From Nemertoderma westbladi (taxonomy: Eukaryota > Xenacoelomorpha > Nemertodermatida > Nemertodermatidae): a stretch of DNA of 50,689 nt. Below the pieces are notes generated by a model. It ran no database searches. It was not told the DNA's origin and worked only from the letters and a program-made list of their open reading frames with translations. Position 1 is the first letter of the stretch, and each line of letters opens with the position of its first letter. Shown here piece after piece: positions 10,819-23,169 of this stretch. Location: positions 1-50,689 of the forward strand of contig JAUCBJ010000922.1 of assembly GCA_032718475.1 (NCBI GenBank), in the 5' to 3' direction. The translations under genes and the position numbers were made by a program.

Positions 10819-13020
10819 TCATTTTCATTTCATTTCCGGATTTGGCCCCGGTGGCTTTAATTGAATTTAAATGTTAAAACCAAAAATATAAAACGTCGCA
10901 TGACCGGTACTATAAATATTACAAAACATGACCGGTATATATAGACGATAAAATGCTGCAACACATAAAACGGCAGAATATTATATTATACATACTTTGC
11001 TCTATCGGTAGAATAAAATATTTAGGGTTGCACAATATAATATATATTTTGTTCCAAGATCGTGGTCGGAATACTAAGCTAACTATCATTGTTATTCCTA
11101 AGTACCACACCAGTGTATGTGTTGCTTCTAAACTATTTGCCACCTGGGTTGAAAATATTCAACTATCACGTCGTGTTTTACGTTGAAATTATACTTGGGA
11201 TTATTTAAAACTACATGCATATATAGTGCGTCAAAGTGAATGCTAAAACGTGTGTTAATTAAGTCGTGTTTGCCTTCCTGTTTTTTCTGATAAATGATCT
11301 GTTTAATTTTGTATTGATTAATTGAGAGTGCTTCTAGCGATGGAATTCCAAGTTGAAATGCGTATCTGCTGTATTCTTGTAGCATTAAATCTTTCGATAT
11401 TCCCGCTATGTGGTGAAAAAAGAGGTAATAAGAGAGATAGATCCCCTTGGTATTAGAATTGAATGCGCTGTAAGTAGAGCGAAGACTTGCTGACTTTAGA
11501 AGAAATTCTAAATTTGGAATGAGGAATGTACATGTACAATCTATTGTTTGGTTGGATACATAGTTTTTGACAGATAGTATGCTTCTCAGTGCTTTATACC
11601 AGGTTATTTTAATATCTTCTATAATGTTACTTGGAATCCAAGCACATCCATAAAGTGCTGATGGTAAGCATACCGTATTCCATATCAGTCTAATAATATC
11701 GAATAGAACACTGTCAGCTACAAACCCATTCTTCTGTAATTGTTGCAGATTTCCCCATATGCGCTTGGTGTATTGGTCTCTTAACTTCCAGTTTTCTGCT
11801 GGTAGAGGTAAACCCAAGAAAGAAATAAAATTCGATTGAATGATAGCAGTGCCACTCTCCAAGTTCACTTGTTCCTCTTTACCTGGAATTATTCCAGATG
11901 GGATCTTATGTTTCGGTTAACTTGTGACAAACCATGTTTTTTTCAAATTTAATCTCAGGTTGTGCTTTTTGAAATAACTTTCACAAGTAGTTAGCAAGAA
12001 CTGTGCGTCGTTTTTGAGGTTAGCCATAATAATTAAATCATCCGCATATGCTAGCATTGGAAAATATATTTTATTTAAGTGCAGTCCTTTCCCGGATTGT
12101 ACGAGTTCTTCGACTAGGTCTCGCATGTAAAAATTAAAGAGGAATGCAGAAATGATCCCTCCCTGGCGTACTCCCTGCTTTAACACAATAGATTGTCTGG
12201 ATATAATATTATTCAGGGCTATAAATGCTTTTGACTGGTAGTAATAAGATGCTAAAGTTAGAAGGATTGATTTGTCGATGCTGGTGTTCTCCAATTTGTC
12301 GAAGAGGGTCTTGTAAGATACAGTTTGATCAATGGGAATTGAAATGTTTTGTTAATCTGTTAGCTAGGATGTAAGGCAACACTGTGCTTTGTCCACTTTT
12401 GTAACCCATTTGAAGATCACTAAGTCTGATCTTTTTTATTTCATTCACTATTAGGAGCTCCCATATTTTAGTTAATATTGGCATCACCCAGATAGCACGG
12501 TAATTCTCGTTGGTATGTATATCTCTATTTCCTGGTTTGAGGTGTGGAAGAATGAGAGTTAGACATACAGTTGTAGGCATGTGGTGTGACTGGTTTATGG
12601 AGTTATATAGGACTGCAAGAAAATTATATAATTCCTCTGAGTCACCATATATCAGATGTTCTGAGGTAAGAATATGCGCGTCGGCTGCCTTATTTCTATG
12701 CAAACTTTTAACTGCCTCCTTGATTTGGTCTGGCGTGATATTAATTTTTGCGTCGTTTGCAGCAGATTCATGAGTGGTATCACTTGCAGTCCATTCATCT
12801 TCAGTATTATTCCTATTGAAAAATGATTTATAATGCATAAATAAATCATCAGCGTTTGATACAGGAACATCTTTCTTTTGTTCTTTCTTAATGCTCCGCC
12901 AGAATTTAGTGTTATTATATTTACTGGAAGATAATAATTCAGTGATGTGGTGTATGGCATACTTTTAGTATTTTTATTCGACATTTTAATTCCCCTTGAT
13001 ATTCTTCTGAATTAAGTCCT
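10819..13020 (-). pseudogene. LINE A, 3' half, copy 1: reverse transcriptase and 3' end
   Basis: Degenerate non-LTR retrotransposon. Three minus-strand segments continue one another across frameshifts. 12329-12838 holds the RT fingers, with the pattern IKEAVKSLHRNKAAD...LTSEHL. 11917-12294 holds the palm, with QGVRQGGIISAFLFN and the catalytic LAYADDLIIMA (YADD about 12,037-12,048). 11128-11868 holds the thumb/C-terminal region, with LYGCAW. The 3' end at 10819 is a short TCATTTTCATTTC-type tail, as in many LINEs. The clade looks CR1/L2/Jockey-like but was not resolved. It is the duplicate of 18935-21136, with identical predicted peptides. Confidence 0.85.
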
Positions 13021-13617
13021 GAGATAAATGATTAAACTCGCGAGAAAATTATTAAACTCGCGAGAAAATTATTAAACTCGCGAGAAAATTATTAAACTCG
13101 CGAGAAAATAATTAAACTCGCGAGAAAAATGATTAAACTCGCGAGACAATTATAAATCTCGCGAGATAAATGATTAAACTCGCGAAAAAATAATTAATTT
13201 CGCGAGATAAATTATTAAACTCTCGAGAAATTAATTAATCTCGCGAGATAAATGATTAAACTCGCGAGAAATTAAATAATCTCGCGAGATAAAGGATTAA
13301 ACTCGCGAGAAAATAATTAATCTCGCGAGATAAATGATTAAACTCGCGAGAAATTAATTAATCTCGCGAGATAAATGATTAAACTCGCGAGAAATTAAAT
13401 AATCTCGCGAGATAAATGATTAAACTCGCGAGGAAATCATTAATCTCGCAAGACAAATGATTAATCTCGCAAGATAAATTATTAAACTCTCGATAAATTA
13501 ATTAATCTCACGAGATAAATGATTAAACTCGCGAGAAATTAAATAATCTCGCGAGATAAATGATTAAACTCGCGAGAAAATAATTAATCTCGCGAGATAA
13601 ATTATTAAACTCGCGAG
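13021..13617. repeat. Palindromic CTCGCGAG minisatellite, copy 1
   Basis: About 600 bp of roughly 20-bp half-units, ATTAAACTCGCGAGAAAATA alternating with ATTAATCTCGCGAGATAAAT. Nearly every half-unit has the palindrome CTCGCGAG. About eight have the full TCTCGCGAGA, which in vertebrates is the 'CGCG' promoter element bound by BANP and ZBTB33. It separates LINE A sequence from a truncated RTE-like fragment. Confidence 0.95.
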
Positions 13618-14291
13618 TTAAGTTTCCGATGAATTCTCAGTGACTTCCAAATCCTGGAAAGCCTATTCAAGGCTGCCCATGCCTTTCCCTTACGTATTCG
13701 AAGGTACTCACCTGACTTCCCGGATCCATGATCCCAGGTAACAGAAGTCGTCCACATGCTCAAGCATACCATCGTTTGAGCTTATGCTCATCCGATCAGA
13801 GACTTGCTGAGGACTTTCAAAGTTAACTGTCAAAATTTTGGTCTTTCTGGGGTTAATAAAAAGACCAACACTAGAAGCAGCATGTTCTAATGAGCTGAGG
13901 AGCCATTGGGCTCCCTCTAGTGATTCTGAGAGTACTCCTAAGTCATCAGCAAAGGCTAGATCAGTTAGGTACTTGGCAGGATTCCATCGACTTCTGGAGC
14001 CAATAGGTGGGGTGGAGTTATTATCACCCCATCATCATTATGATGATCTAAGGACATGCGTAGAACATAATCAACCACAATTATGAACAAGAATAGTGCA
14101 AGTATGTCTCCCTGGCGGATGCCCCATAACACTCCAAATGGTTCTGCATCACCGTCAACAGTAGACACAAATGTTGTCGAACCATTGTATACTGATCTGA
14201 TTGCTGCAATAATTTCATCAGGAATCCCATATAATGAAAGTATGTGAACATACGTGAGCGAGAGACTGAATCAAAGGCCTTGAAGAAGTCA
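13618..14291 (-). pseudogene. RTE-like LINE reverse-transcriptase fragment, copy 1 (cut at duplication junction)
   Basis: Minus-strand sequence homologous to the RTE-like LINE at 36061-41089. It covers RT palm to thumb, including the FADD region (here AFADD) and the segment around GTCCACATGCTCAAGC. The fragment ends at 13618 inside the ORF (after GGAAACTTAA of the sense strand), where the palindromic repeat starts. At 14291 it stops abruptly at GTCAACAA and is joined to the 38-bp repeat. The same sequence continues normally in copy 2 (22405 onward), so 14291 is a rearrangement breakpoint. Confidence 0.85.
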
Positions 14292-17200
14292 ACAAGATGT
14301 AAGAGTTAAAGAAGAACGCACCTAGGGGGGTTGGATGTAAGAGTTAAAGAAGAACGCACCTAGGGGGGGTTGGATGTAAGAGTTAAAGAAGAACGCACCT
14401 ATGGGGGTTGGATGTAAGAGTTAAAGAAGAACGCACCTAGGGGTGTGGGATGTAAGAGTTAAAGAAGAACGCACCTAGGAGGGTTGGATGTAAGAGTTAA
14501 ATAAGAACGCACCTATGGGGGTTGGATGTAAGAGTTAAAGAAGAACGCACCTAGGGGGGTTGGATGTAAGAGTTAAAGAAGAACGCACCTAGGGGGGTTG
14601 GATGTAAGAGTTAAAGAAGAACGCACCTAGGGGGTGGGATGTAAGAGTTAAAGAAGAACGCACCTAGGGGGGTTGGATGTAAGAGTTAAAGAAGAACGCA
14701 CCTAGGGGGGTTGGATGTAAGAGTTAAAGAAGAACGCACCTAGGGGGGTGGGATGTAAGAGTTAAAGAAGAACGCACCTAGGGGGGTTGGATGTAAGAGT
14801 TAAAGAAGAACGCACCTAGGGGGGTTGGATGTAAGAGTTAAAGAAGAACGCACCTAGGGGGGTGGGATGTAAGAGTTAAAGAAGAACGCACCTAGGAGGG
14901 TTGGATGTAAGAGTTAAATAAGAACGCACCTATGGGGGTTGGATGTAAGAGTTAAAGAAGAACGCACCTAGGGGGGTTGGATGTAAGAGTTAAAGAAGAA
15001 CGCACCAAGGGGGGTGGGATGTAAGAGTTAAAGAAGAACGCACCTAGGAGGGTTGGATGTAAGAGTTAAATAAGAACGCACCTAAGGGGGTTGGATGTAA
15101 GAGTTAAAGAAGAACGCACCTAGGGGGGTTGGATGTAAGAGTTAAAGAAGAACGCACCAAGGGGGGTTGGATGTAAGAGTTAAAGAAGAACGCACCTAGG
15201 GGGGTTGGATGTAAGAGTTAAAGAAGAACGCACCTAGGGGGGTGGGATGTAAGAGTTAAAGAAGAACGCACCTAGGAGGGTTGGATGTAAGAGTTAAATA
15301 AGAACGCACCTATGGGGGTTGGATGTAAGAGTTAAAGAAGAACGCACCTAGGGGGGTTGGATGTAAGAGTTAAAGAAGAACGCACCTAGGGGGGTTGGAT
15401 GTAAGAGTTAAAGAAGAACGCACCTAGGGGGGTTGGATGTAAGAGTTAAAGAAGAACGCACCTAGGGGGGTGGGATGTAAGAGTTAAAGAAGAACGCACC
15501 TAGGGGGTGGGATGTAAGAGTTAAAGAAGAACGCACCTAGGGGGGTTGGATGTAAGAGTTAAAGAAGAACGCACCTAGGGGGGTGGGATGTAAGAGTTAA
15601 AGAAGAACGCACCTAGGGGGGTTGGATGTAAGAGTTAAAGAAGAACGCACCTAGGGGGGTTGGATGTAAGAGTTAAAGAAGAACGCACCTAGGGGGGTGG
15701 GATGTAAGAGTTAAAGAAGAACGCACCTAGGGGGGTTGGATGTAAGAGTTAAAGAAGAACGCACCTAGGGGGGTTGGATGTAAGAGTTAAAGAAGAACGC
15801 ACCTAGGGGGGTGGGATGTAAGAGTTAAAGAAGAACGCACCTAGGAGGGTTGGATGTAAGAGTTAAATAAGAACGCACCTATGGGGGTTGGATGTAAGAG
15901 TTAAAGAAGAACGCACCTAGGGGGGTTGGATGTAAGAGTTAAAGAAGAACGCACCTAGGGGGGGTTGGATGTAAGAGTTAAAGAAGAACGCACCTATGGG
16001 GGTTGGATGTAAGAGTTAAAGAAGAACGCATCTAGGGGTGTGGGATGTAAGAGTTAAAGAAGAACGCACCTATGGGGGTTGGATGTAAGAGTTAAATAAG
16101 AACGCACCTAGGGTGGTTGGATGTAAGAGTTAAAGAAGAACGCACCTAGGGGGGGTTGGATGTAAGAGTTAAAGAAGAACGCACCTAGGGGGGTTGGATG
16201 TAAGAGTCAAAGAAGAACGCACCTAGGGGGGTTGGATGTAAGAGTTAAAGAAGAACGCACCTAGGGGGGTTGGATGTAAGAGTTAAAGAAGAACGCACCT
16301 AGGGGGGTTGGATGTAAGAGTTAAAGAAGAACGCACCTAGGGGGGTTGGATGTAAGAGTTAAAGGAGAACGCACCTAGGGGGGTTGGATGTAAGAGTTAA
16401 AGAAGAACGCACCTAGGGGGGTTGGATGTAAGAGTTAAAGAAGAACGCACCTATGGGGGTTGGATGTAAGAGTTAAAGAAGAACGCACCTAGGGGGGTTG
16501 GATGTAAGAGTTAAAGAAGAACGCACCTAGGGGGGTTGGATGTAAGAGTTAAAGAAGAACGCACCTAGGGGGGGTTGGATGTAAGAGTTAAAGAAGAACG
16601 CACCTAGGGGGGGTTGGATGTAAGAGTTAAAGAAGAACGCACCTAGGGGGTTGGATGTAAGAGTTAAAGAAGAACGCACCTAGGGGGGTGGGATATAAGA
16701 GTTAAAGAAGAACGCACCTAGGGGGATTGGATGTAAGAGTTAAAGAAGAACGCACCTAGGGGGGTTGGATGTAAGAGTTAAAGAAGAACGCACCTAGGGG
16801 GGGTTGGATGTAAGAGTTAAAGAAGAACGCACCTAGGGGGGTGGGATATAAGAGTTAAAGAAGAACGCACCTAGGGGTTGGGTGTAAGAGTTAAAGAAGA
16901 ACGCACCTATGGGGGTTGGATGTAAGAGTTAAAGAAGAACGCACCTAGGGGGGTTGGATGTAAGAGTTAAAGAAGAACGCACCTAGGGGGGTGGGATGTA
17001 AGAGTTAAAGAAGAACGCACCTAGGGGGGTTGGGTGTAAGAGTTAAAGAAGAACGCACCTAGGGGGGGTTGGATGTAAGAGTTAAAGAAGAACGCACCTA
17101 GGGGGGTGGGATATAAGAGTTAAAGAAGAACGCACCTAGGGGGATTGGATGTAAGAGTTAAAGAAGAACGCACCTAGGGGGGTTGGATGTAAGAGTTAAA

Positions 17201-18580
17201 GAAGAACGCACCTAGGGGGGTTGGATGTAAGAGTTACAGAAGAACGCACCTAGGGGGGTTGGATGTAAGAGTTAAAGAAGAACGCACCTAGGGGGGTTGG
17301 ATGTAAGAGTTACAGAAGAACGCACCTAGGGGGGTTGGATGTAAGAGTTAAAGAAGAACGCACCTAGGGGGGTTGGATGTAAGAGTTAAATAAGAACGCA
17401 CCTAGGGGGGTGGGATATAAGAGTTAAAGAAGAACGCACCTAGGGGGGTTGGATGTAAGAGTTAAATAAGAACGCACCTAGGGGGGTTGGATGTAAGAGT
17501 TAAAGAAGAACGCACCTAGGGGGGTTGGATGTAAGAGTTAAATAAGAACGCACCTAGGGGGGTTGGATGTAAGAGTTAAAGAAGAACGCACCTAGGGGGG
17601 TTGGATGTAAGAGTTAAAGAAGAACGCACCTAGGGGGGTTGGATGTAAGAGTTACAGAAGAACGCACCTATGGGGGTTGGATGTAAGAGTTAAAGAAGAA
17701 CGCACCTAGGGGGTTGGATGTAAGAGTTAAAGAAGAACGCACCTAGGGGGATTGGATGTAAGAGTTAAAGAAGAACGCACCTAGGGGGATTGGATGTAAG
17801 AGTTAAAGAAGAACGCACCTAGGGGGGTTGGATGTAAGAGTTAAAGAAGAACGCACCTAGGGGGGTTGGATGTAAGAGTTAAAGAAGAACGCACCTAGGG
17901 GGGTTGGATGTAAGAGTTAAAGAAGAACGCACCTAGGGGGGTTGGATGTAAGAGTTACAGAAGAACGCACCTATGGGGGTTGGATGTAAGAGTTAAAGAA
18001 GAACGCACCTAGGGGGGTTGGATGTAAGAGTTAAAGAAGAACGCACCTAGGGGGATTGGATGTAAGAATTAAAGAAGAACGCACCTAGGGGGATTGGATG
18101 TAAGAGTTAAAGAAGAACGCACCTAGGGGGGTTGGATGTAAGAGTTAAAGAAGAACGCACCTAGGGGGGTTGGATGTAAGAGTTAAAGAAGAACGCACCT
18201 ATGGGGGTTGGATGTAAGAGTTAAAGAAGAACGCACCTAGGGAGGGTTGGATGTAAGAGTTAAATAAGAACGCACCTAGGGTGGTTGGATGTAAGAGTTA
18301 AAGAAGAACGCACCTAGGGGGGGTTGGATGTAAGAGTTAAAGAAGAACGCACCTAGGGGGGTTGGATGTAAGAGTTAAAGAAGAACGCACCTAGGGGGGT
18401 TGGATGTAAGAGTTAAAGAAGAACGCACCTATGTGGGTTGGATGTAAGAGTTAAAGAAGAACGCGCACCTAGGGGAGTTGGATGTAAGAGTTAAAGAAGA
18501 ACGCACCTAGGGGGGTTGGATGTAAGAGTTAAAGAAGAACGCACCTAGGGGGGTTGGATGTAAGAGTTAAAGAAGAACGC
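14292..18580. repeat. 38-bp minisatellite, array 2 (about 113 copies)
   Basis: Same 38-bp unit as 6165-10464. Marker variants align the two arrays at offset 8838 (start of array 1 against about 15,003), then 8040, then 8116. The arrays therefore differ by a net loss of 21 units and a gain of 2. About 710 bp at the left end (14292-15002) has no counterpart in array 1. A two-unit variant block (CCTAGGAGGG...AAATAAG...CCTATGGGGG) recurs near 14,474, 14,892, 15,274 and 15,841, showing higher-order duplication. Confidence 0.97.
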
Positions 18581-18598
18581 CAAAGAATAAATACATAA

Positions 18599-18934
18599 CC
18601 TGTCTCAAAAGCTACAGCTCTACCTATACTTACCTGTCTCAATAGCGACAGCTCTACCTATACTTACCTGTCTCAATAGCGACAGCTCTACCTATACTTA
18701 CCTGTCTCAATAGCGACAGCTCTACCTATACTTACCTGTCTCATTAGCGACAGCTCTACATATACCTTACCTGTCTCAATAGCGACAGCTCTACCTATAC
18801 TTACCTGTCTCAATAGCGACAGCTCTACCTATACTTACCTGTCTCAATAGCGACAGCTCTACCTATACTTACCTGTCTCAATAGCGACAGCTCTACCTAT
18901 ACTTACCTGTCTCAATAGCGACAGCTCTACCTAT
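18599..18934. repeat. 34-bp minisatellite carrying a U1-like / splice-donor sequence, copy 2
   Basis: Duplicate of 10483-10818, again with eight perfect ATACTTACCTG units. It abuts the 3' end of LINE A. ACCTAT at this junction also occurs where the related repeat resumes beyond the LINE A 5' end (about 28,363). That fits LINE A having inserted into a pre-existing minisatellite. Confidence 0.95.
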
Positions 18935-21136
18935 TCATTTTCATTTCATTTCCGGATTTGGCCCCGGTGGCTTTAATTGAATTTAAATGTTAAAACCAAA
19001 AATATAAAACGTCGCATGACCGGTACTATAAATATTACAAAACATGACCGGTATATATAGACGATAAAATGCTGCAACACATAAAACGGCAGAATATTAT
19101 ATTATACATACTTTGCTCTATCGGTAGAATAAAATATTTAGGGTTGCACAATATAATATATATTTTGTTCCAAGATCGTGGTCGGAATACTAAGCTAACT
19201 ATCATTGTTATTCCTAAGTACCACACCAGTGTATGTGTTGCTTCTAAACTATTTGCCACCTGGGTTGAAAATATTCAACTATCACGTCGTGTTTTACGTT
19301 GAAATTATACTTGGGATTATTTAAAACTACATGCATATATAGTGCGTCAAAGTGAATGCTAAAACGTGTGTTAATTAAGTCGTGTTTGCCTTCCTGTTTT
19401 TTCTGATAAATGATCTGTTTAATTTTGTATTGATTAATTGAGAGTGCTTCTAGCGATGGAATTCCAAGTTGAAATGCGTATCTGCTGTATTCTTGTAGCA
19501 TTAAATCTTTCGATATTCCCGCTATGTGGTGAAAAAAGAGGTAATAAGAGAGATAGATCCCCTTGGTATTAGAATTGAATGCGCTGTAAGTAGAGCGAAG
19601 ACTTGCTGACTTTAGAAGAAATTCTAAATTTGGAATGAGGAATGTACATGTACAATCTATTGTTTGGTTGGATACATAGTTTTTGACAGATAGTATGCTT
19701 CTCAGTGCTTTATACCAGGTTATTTTAATATCTTCTATAATGTTACTTGGAATCCAAGCACATCCATAAAGTGCTGATGGTAAGCATACCGTATTCCATA
19801 TCAGTCTAATAATATCGAATAGAACACTGTCAGCTACAAACCCATTCTTCTGTAATTGTTGCAGATTTCCCCATATGCGCTTGGTGTATTGGTCTCTTAA
19901 CTTCCAGTTTTCTGCTGGTAGAGGTAAACCCAAGAAAGAAATAAAATTCGATTGAATGATAGCAGTGCCACTCTCCAAGTTCACTTGTTCCTCTTTACCT
20001 GGAATTATTCCAGATGGGATCTTATGTTTCGGTTAACTTGTGACAAACCATGTTTTTTTCAAATTTAATCTCAGGTTGTGCTTTTTGAAATAACTTTCAC
20101 AAGTAGTTAGCAAGAACTGTGCGTCGTTTTTGAGGTTAGCCATAATAATTAAATCATCCGCATATGCTAGCATTGGAAAATATATTTTATTTAAGTGCAG
20201 TCCTTTCCCGGATTGTACGAGTTCTTCGACTAGGTCTCGCATGTAAAAATTAAAGAGGAATGCAGAAATGATCCCTCCCTGGCGTACTCCCTGCTTTAAC
20301 ACAATAGATTGTCTGGATATAATATTATTCAGGGCTATAAATGCTTTTGACTGGTAGTAATAAGATGCTAAAGTTAGAAGGATTGATTTGTCGATGCTGG
20401 TGTTCTCCAATTTGTCGAAGAGGGTCTTGTAAGATACAGTTTGATCAATGGGAATTGAAATGTTTTGTTAATCTGTTAGCTAGGATGTAAGGCAACACTG
20501 TGCTTTGTCCACTTTTGTAACCCATTTGAAGATCACTAAGTCTGATCTTTTTTATTTCATTCACTATTAGGAGCTCCCATATTTTAGTTAATATTGGCAT
20601 CACCCAGATAGCACGGTAATTCTCGTTGGTATGTATATCTCTATTTCCTGGTTTGAGGTGTGGAAGAATGAGAGTTAGACATACAGTTGTAGGCATGTGG
20701 TGTGACTGGTTTATGGAGTTATATAGGACTGCAAGAAAATTATATAATTCCTCTGAGTCACCATATATCAGATGTTCTGAGGTAAGAATATGCGCGTCGG
20801 CTGCCTTATTTCTATGCAAACTTTTAACTGCCTCCTTGATTTGGTCTGGCGTGATATTAATTTTTGCGTCGTTTGCAGCAGATTCATGAGTGGTATCACT
20901 TGCAGTCCATTCATCTTCAGTATTATTCCTATTGAAAAATGATTTATAATGCATAAATAAATCATCAGCGTTTGATACAGGAACATCTTTCTTTTGTTCT
21001 TTCTTAATGCTCCGCCAGAATTTAGTGTTATTATATTTACTGGAAGATAATAATTCAGTGATGTGGTGTATGGCATACTTTTAGTATTTTTATTCGACAT
21101 TTTAATTCCCCTTGATATTCTTCTGAATTAAGTCCT
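18935..21136 (-). pseudogene. LINE A, 3' half, copy 2: reverse transcriptase and 3' end
   Basis: Same sequence as 10819-13020. Fingers lie at 20445-20954, palm with YADD at 20033-20410 (YADD about 20,153-20,164), and thumb at 19244-19984. The upstream coding sequence reads on through about 21,100 (SIKKEQKKDV-type residues, in another frame). It is then interrupted at about 21,137 by the palindromic minisatellite and an RTE fragment, and the LINE A 5' half resumes at about 22,833. Frameshifts between segments make it non-functional as it stands. Confidence 0.85.
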
Positions 21137-21733
21137 GAGATAAATGATTAAACTCGCGAGAAAATTATTAAACTCGCGAGAAAATTATTAAACTCGCGAG
21201 AAAATTATTAAACTCGCGAGAAAATAATTAAACTCGCGAGAAAAATGATTAAACTCGCGAGACAATTATAAATCTCGCGAGATAAATGATTAAACTCGCG
21301 AAAAAATAATTAATTTCGCGAGATAAATTATTAAACTCTCGAGAAATTAATTAATCTCGCGAGATAAATGATTAAACTCGCGAGAAATTAAATAATCTCG
21401 CGAGATAAAGGATTAAACTCGCGAGAAAATAATTAATCTCGCGAGATAAATGATTAAACTCGCGAGAAATTAATTAATCTCGCGAGATAAATGATTAAAC
21501 TCGCGAGAAATTAAATAATCTCGCGAGATAAATGATTAAACTCGCGAGGAAATCATTAATCTCGCAAGACAAATGATTAATCTCGCAAGATAAATTATTA
21601 AACTCTCGATAAATTAATTAATCTCACGAGATAAATGATTAAACTCGCGAGAAATTAAATAATCTCGCGAGATAAATGATTAAACTCGCGAGAAAATAAT
21701 TAATCTCGCGAGATAAATTATTAAACTCGCGAG
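21137..21733. repeat. Palindromic CTCGCGAG minisatellite, copy 2
   Basis: Duplicate of 13021-13617 with the same order of variants. It lies between LINE A and a truncated RTE fragment, so it is part of the nested insertion that splits LINE A. Confidence 0.95.
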
Positions 21734-22832
21734 TTAAGTTTCCGATGAATTCTCAGTGACTTCCAAATCCTGGAAAGCCTATTCAAGGCTGCCCATGCCT
21801 TTCCCTTACGTATTCGAAGGTACTCACCTGACTTCCCGGATCCATGATCCCAGGTAACAGAAGTCGTCCACATGCTCAAGCATACCATCGTTTGAGCTTA
21901 TGCTCATCCGATCAGAGACTTGCTGAGGACTTTCAAAGTTAACTGTCAAAATTTTGGTCTTTCTGGGGTTAATAAAAAGACCAACACTAGAAGCAGCATG
22001 TTCTAATGAGCTGAGGAGCCATTGGGCTCCCTCTAGTGATTCTGAGAGTACTCCTAAGTCATCAGCAAAGGCTAGATCAGTTAGGTACTTGGCAGGATTC
22101 CATCGACTTCTGGAGCCAATAGGTGGGGTGGAGTTATTATCACCCCATCATCATTATGATGATCTAAGGACATGCGTAGAACATAATCAACCACAATTAT
22201 GAACAAGAATAGTGCAAGTATGTCTCCCTGGCGGATGCCCCATAACACTCCAAATGGTTCTGCATCACCGTCAACAGTAGACACAAATGTTGTCGAACCA
22301 TTGTATACTGATCTGATTGCTGCAATAATTTCATCAGGAATCCCATATAATGAAAGTATGTGAACATACGTGAGCGAGAGACTGAATCAAAGGCCTTGAA
22401 GAAGTCAACAAAGATAACAGCCAGATGCCTGTCTTTCTTTTTTGATAACTCTTCAATTATCCTTCTAAGTGCCAAAATAGGCTCCATGGTCAAGACCTTT
22501 ATGGAACCCATTCTGATTTCCACGGAGCAGTCTCTCAATGGGATCCCTGATGCGATTTAATAGAATTCTATTGTATAGCTTTGCAGCAATCGAGATCAAT
22601 GAGATTCCCCGAAAAGAACCATAGAGTGTTAGGTTGCCCTTCTTGGGAACTGGCACCAACTTATTTGTTTTCATTTCTTGTGGGACTCTTGTTGTTCGGT
22701 ACATGTCTACTATGATGGGATAGATGAGCTTTAAACACTCAGGTATTTTAAAGACCTCAGGGGAACACCATCTACTCCACTGGCACGATTGGTCTTAATG
22801 CTCTTTGCAGCAGCCTTCACTTCTGCAAAGGA
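21734..22832 (-). pseudogene. RTE-like LINE fragment nested in LINE A
   Basis: Minus-strand RT fragment reading FAEVKAAAKSIKTNRASGVDG, then NKLVPVPKKGNLTLYGSFRG, then VIFVDFFKAFDS, then an AFADD-type active site, with frameshifts. It matches about 38,262-39,005 plus 40,246-40,596 of the long RTE-like copy further right. It is truncated inside the ORF at both ends, so it is not a simple 5'-truncated insertion. It is continuous where the right-hand copy is split and so serves as that copy's empty site. Confidence 0.87.
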
Positions 22833-23169
22833 CCTGCAGACAATGAACTGAATGAACAAATAAGCTGCAGACAATTCTGTTGTGTTGTGTAACTTACAAT
22901 ATATATCTGCAGGGTCTTTAAGGGTAGTCCTTCTTCTGTACTGTTTCATTATGTGCCGTTTAGGTCGAATCAAGGGGATGTATTTGGTGCCACTTTTGTA
23001 TACTGTTGAAATAAGTTGAGAGGTCGCTTTCTCTAAAGTGCTTTCTATGGACTCGTTCTCTGTAAGTCGTTTTTCCAGTGTTTTAATGTTCCCTGTGACT
23101 TCTTTTTTGTTGTTGTTTACTTGTTGCTATGTGGCTCTGTTGAATAAAAACCTTACCTTTTCCTCCTTT

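Larger units (their letters stand above)
10465..22404. repeat. 8,116-bp tandem segmental duplication (unique parts 10465-14291 and 18581-22404)
   Basis: Everything from the end of the 38-bp array through the 34-bp repeat, LINE A 3' half, CTCGCGAG repeat and RTE fragment occurs twice at a constant 8,116-bp offset. All nine predicted peptides in the first copy recur unchanged in the second. Either a very recent tandem duplication or two haplotypes placed in tandem by the assembler would give this. Confidence 0.95.

Noticed and set aside
6165-18580. Possible CRISPR-like arrays (regular repeats)
   Set aside because: Units are head-to-tail with no unique spacers and the window is eukaryotic; these are minisatellites.
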